Shown: piece by piece, positions 7,176 to 8,940 of the stretch
Layout of the letters: the number at the start of each line of letters is the position of its first letter
Position numbering within the stretch: position 1 is the stretch's first letter
NCBI GenBank assembly: GCA_900769735.1
Contig: CAAGHY010000015.1
Span: 1 to 8,940, forward strand
From: Rikenellaceae bacterium
GTDB lineage: Bacteria; Bacteroidota; Bacteroidia; Bacteroidales; UBA932
Reading direction: 5' to 3'
Length of the DNA: 8,940 nt
The notes under the pieces: generated by a model
Seen by the model: only the letters and a program-made list of their open reading frames with translations
What the model was told of the DNA's origin: nothing
Databases searched by the model: none
Program-made: the position numbers and the translations under genes

Positions 7176-7248
7176 ATCCAAAATTGCAAAATGGCATTGT
7201 CCACATCCCGGATTGTTGATAACTGGCTCATAAATATGAAAATTTATG

Positions 7249-7278
7249 TTTGCTATCAGCAAAAATATTGTAAATTTG
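7249..7278 (+). promoter_or_regulatory. Promoter for TPR-yebC operon
   Basis: TTTG at 7249-7252 and TAAATTTG at 7271-7278 are separated by 18 nt. This is the best match in the window to the Bacteroidetes -33/-7 promoter architecture. It predicts a transcript start near 7283 and an A/T-rich leader of about 48 nt to the ATG at 7331. Confidence 0.7.
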
Positions 7279-7330
7279 CACCCTACTGTAAATTTCAGCG
7301 AAAAATGTAAAATAATAATACAATAATAAT

Positions 7331-8005
7331 ATGTCAACAAACAACAAAATCCAGGAGCCTGAAGTAAATGTAGAGGAGGCTCTATCAAAGACTGAGAAGT
7401 TTTTTGAGACTTACAAAAACCACATTGTTTATGGTTCAATTGCAATTGTTGTAGCTGTGGCTGCAGTATTGCTTTTCCACAACTTTGTAACTCTTCCTGC
7501 ACAGCAGGAGGCTATGGCTCAGACTTTTACTGCAGAGCAGTATTTCCGTGTAGGTGAGTTTGAGAAAGCACTTAACGGTGACGGCAACGCACTTGGCTTC
7601 AACCAGATCATTAGCGAGTACGGTTCAAAATCAGGTGAGGCTGTATACTTCTATGCAGGTGTATGTAACCTTCAGTTGGGCAACTTTGCAGAGGCTATCA
7701 GCAACCTTAAGAGCTACAAATCTGATGATGCAATTATGAACGCAAGAGCTTTGGCTTGCATCGGTGACGCTTACGCTGCACAGAATGACTTTGCTTCAGC
7801 ACTTTCAAGCTACAAATCAGCAGCTGCCGCTTCAGACAACATCCTTGCTGCAAACTATCTTCTTAAAGCAGGTATCGTTTGTGAGGAGATGGGCAAACCT
7901 GCAGAGGCACTTGCTTTCTACCAGCAGATTAAAGACAAATATCCTGCTTCACCAGAGGGATATGAGATCAACAAATACATCTCACGCATTGAGATGGCAA
8001 AATAA
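7331..8005 (+). CDS. Membrane-anchored tetratricopeptide repeat protein
   Basis: This 224-residue protein has a short charged N-terminus (VNVEEALSKTEKFFETYKNH), one membrane helix at about 33-50 (VYGSIAIVVAVAAVLLFH) and a C-terminal helical repeat domain. TPR-like units are visible at about 103-130 (GEAVYFYAGVCNLQLGNFAEA), 137-170 (ARALACIGDAYAAQNDFASAL) and 174-206 (ANYLLKAGIVCEEMGKPAEAL). The architecture resembles the YfgM-like TPR_21 group, which is anchored in the inner membrane with the repeats in the periplasm and associates with secretion and folding machinery in E. coli. That role is only a family-level guess. As I recall, a TPR gene of this kind divergent from recF is common in Bacteroidales. 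The start is set by the promoter and the A/T-rich leader; no Shine-Dalgarno is seen. yebC follows after 33 nt. Confidence 0.88.
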   Translation: MSTNNKIQEPEVNVEEALSKTEKFFETYKNHIVYGSIAIVVAVAAVLLFHNFVTLPAQQEAMAQTFTAEQYFRVGEFEKALNGDGNALGFNQIISEYGSKSGEAVYFYAGVCNLQLGNFAEAISNLKSYKSDDAIMNARALACIGDAYAAQNDFASALSSYKSAAAASDNILAANYLLKAGIVCEEMGKPAEALAFYQQIKDKYPASPEGYEINKYISRIEMAK

Positions 8006-8025
8006 TTGACTCTTTGATCATTTAA

Positions 8026-8031
8026 AAAGGA
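8026..8031 (+). promoter_or_regulatory. Ribosome binding site of yebC
   Basis: AAAGGA lies 7 nt before the ATG at 8039, in the 33-nt gap after the TPR gene. It supports this start and independent initiation within a shared transcript. Confidence 0.5.
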
Positions 8032-8038
8032 AAATACA

Positions 8039-8767
8039 ATGGGAAGAGCGTTTGAGTTCAGAAAAGAGAGAAAAATGAAACGTTGGGGCAATATGGCCCG
8101 CGTTTTTACTAGATTGGGAAAAGAGATTACCATCTGTGCTAAAGCCGGTGGCCCGGATCCTGACACAAACCCTAGATTGCGTACTCTTATCCAGACTGCA
8201 AAGAGTGAGAATATGCCTAAAGACAATATCGACAGGGCTATCAAACGTGCAGTAGAGAAAGATACAGCAGATTATAAGGAGATTGTATACGAGGGATATG
8301 CACCTCACGGTATTGCAGTACTAGTTGAGACTGCTACCGACAACAACAACAGAACTGTTGCAAACGTAAGAAGCTACTTCAACAAATTTGGCGGTTCACT
8401 TGGTACATCAGGAAGCGTAGACTTTATGTTTGAGCGCAAATGTGTTTTCAAGGTAACTCCTAAAGACGGTGTTGATATGGAAGAGCTTGAGCTTGAGATG
8501 ATTGATTATGGTGTAGATGAGATTTTCCTTGATGAGGAGGAGAATGTAATTGTCATCTACGGTGCTTTTGAGTCTTTCGGAGATGTTCAGAAATACTTGG
8601 AGGGCAACGGATTTGAGATCAAATCAGGTCAGTTTGAGAGAATCCCTACTGCAGACCCTAAAAAGCTGACAGCAGAGGAGAAGGCAGATGTTGAGAAACT
8701 TCTTGCAAAACTGGAGGATGATGATGACGTTCAGAACGTGTACCACACAATGGATATGTCTGAGTAA
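8039..8767 (+). CDS. yebC: YebC/PmpR family protein
   Basis: This 242-residue cytoplasmic protein of the YebC/TACO1 family has the normal length. The N-terminal helical domain (about 1-75) is highly typical: MGRAFEFRKERKMKRWGNMA, then FTRLGKEITICAKAGGPDPDTNPRLR, with SENMPKDNIDRAIKRA (56-71). The middle and C-terminal domains follow from EIVYEGYAPHGIAVLVETATDNNNRTV (81-107) through GGSLGTSGSVDFMF (118-131) to an acidic tail. The family was annotated as transcriptional regulators. More recent work on bacterial members, and on mitochondrial TACO1, points to a translation role that relieves ribosome stalling, notably at proline-rich stretches; which applies here is unknown. It is the second gene of the operon with the TPR protein and is followed 20 nt later by a strong intrinsic terminator. 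Confidence 0.95.
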   Translation: MGRAFEFRKERKMKRWGNMARVFTRLGKEITICAKAGGPDPDTNPRLRTLIQTAKSENMPKDNIDRAIKRAVEKDTADYKEIVYEGYAPHGIAVLVETATDNNNRTVANVRSYFNKFGGSLGTSGSVDFMFERKCVFKVTPKDGVDMEELELEMIDYGVDEIFLDEEENVIVIYGAFESFGDVQKYLEGNGFEIKSGQFERIPTADPKKLTAEEKADVEKLLAKLEDDDDVQNVYHTMDMSE

Positions 8768-8787
8768 TCACATAAAACGGATAATGG

Positions 8788-8827
8788 TAATACCGCGCTG
8801 CAATGCAGTTGCGGTATTATTTTTTTT
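8788..8827 (+). terminator. Intrinsic terminator after yebC
   Basis: TAATACCGC (8788-8796) pairs with GCGGTATTA (8811-8819). Inside the loop, CTGC and GCAG form a further 4-bp stem capped by AAT. Eight T residues follow directly (8820-8827). This is a textbook rho-independent terminator on the plus strand. Confidence 0.92.
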
Positions 8828-8859
8828 ACCCCTTATGTGTAAAAAAACATCGTATTTTC

Positions 8860-8891
8860 TATGGAAATGGCATTATTATTTCCTACATTTG
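8860..8891 (+). promoter_or_regulatory. Promoter for a gene beyond the right edge
   Basis: TACATTTG at 8884-8891 is an exact TAnnTTTG match, with TATG at 8860-8863 as a weak -33 element 20 nt upstream. Transcription would start near 8896. An ATG at 8936-8938 in an A-rich context may open the next gene, but only five of its bases are in the window. The rest of 8828-8940 holds nothing else recognisable. Confidence 0.5.
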
Positions 8892-8940
8892 TACGATAAA
8901 ATGCACATATTCTAACATTTAAAAACATATTTGATATGGA

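Noticed and set aside
7268..7294. Two copies of TGTAAATTT as a possible direct-repeat operator
   Set aside because: The first copy is part of the promoter -7 box and the second is a near-match in A/T-rich sequence; a regulator site is not supported.
7164..7502. In-frame upstream extension of recF by 113 codons
   Set aside because: It crosses the divergent promoter region and overlaps the TPR gene antisense; its residues do not resemble RecF, whose normal start is at 7163.

Overview
The window reads as an ordinary chromosomal segment of a Bacteroidetes bacterium, most likely order Bacteroidales. The evidence is mutually supporting. Several proteins belong to families or forms typical of that phylum: a DUF4301 protein, a bacterial acyl-ACP thioesterase, a TonB-dependent receptor with an N-terminal carboxypeptidase-regulatory-like domain, and a recF gene overlapping a DUF721 gene. 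Most starts lack a Shine-Dalgarno sequence. Intergenic regions carry the Bacteroidetes -7 promoter box TAnnTTTG. There are no tRNA or rRNA genes, no CRISPR array, no insertion sequence and no sign of recent transfer. I see no wholly new system; the most unusual content is the small His-rich protein plus receptor pair.

Layout. (1) Positions 1-2916, minus strand: a tight three-gene operon read right to left, acyl-ACP thioesterase, then pdxB (4-phosphoerythronate dehydrogenase, vitamin B6 synthesis), then a DUF4301 protein that runs off the left edge. Gaps are +3 nt and -11 nt. (2) Positions 3026-5724, plus strand, divergent from the first operon: a 107-residue membrane-anchored protein with His pairs, followed across a hairpin-containing 86-nt gap by a 762-residue TonB-dependent receptor with a CxxC in its plug. 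They look like a transport pair, possibly for a metal or metal complex. (3) A perfect 14-bp hairpin at 5741-5780 separates the receptor from the convergent recF/DUF721 operon. (4) Positions 5782-7163, minus strand: recF and DUF721 (DciA-like), with an ATGA overlap; both families act in replication and repair. (5) Positions 7331-8767, plus strand, divergent from recF: a membrane-anchored TPR protein and a YebC-family protein, ended by a strong terminator at 8788-8827. (6) From 8828 to the right edge there is a promoter-like sequence, and an ATG at 8936 may open the next gene.

Every intergenic gap is under 300 bases. The two divergent spacers (2917-3025 and 7164-7330) each hold promoter boxes facing both ways, so the window is four transcription units with fairly clear boundaries.
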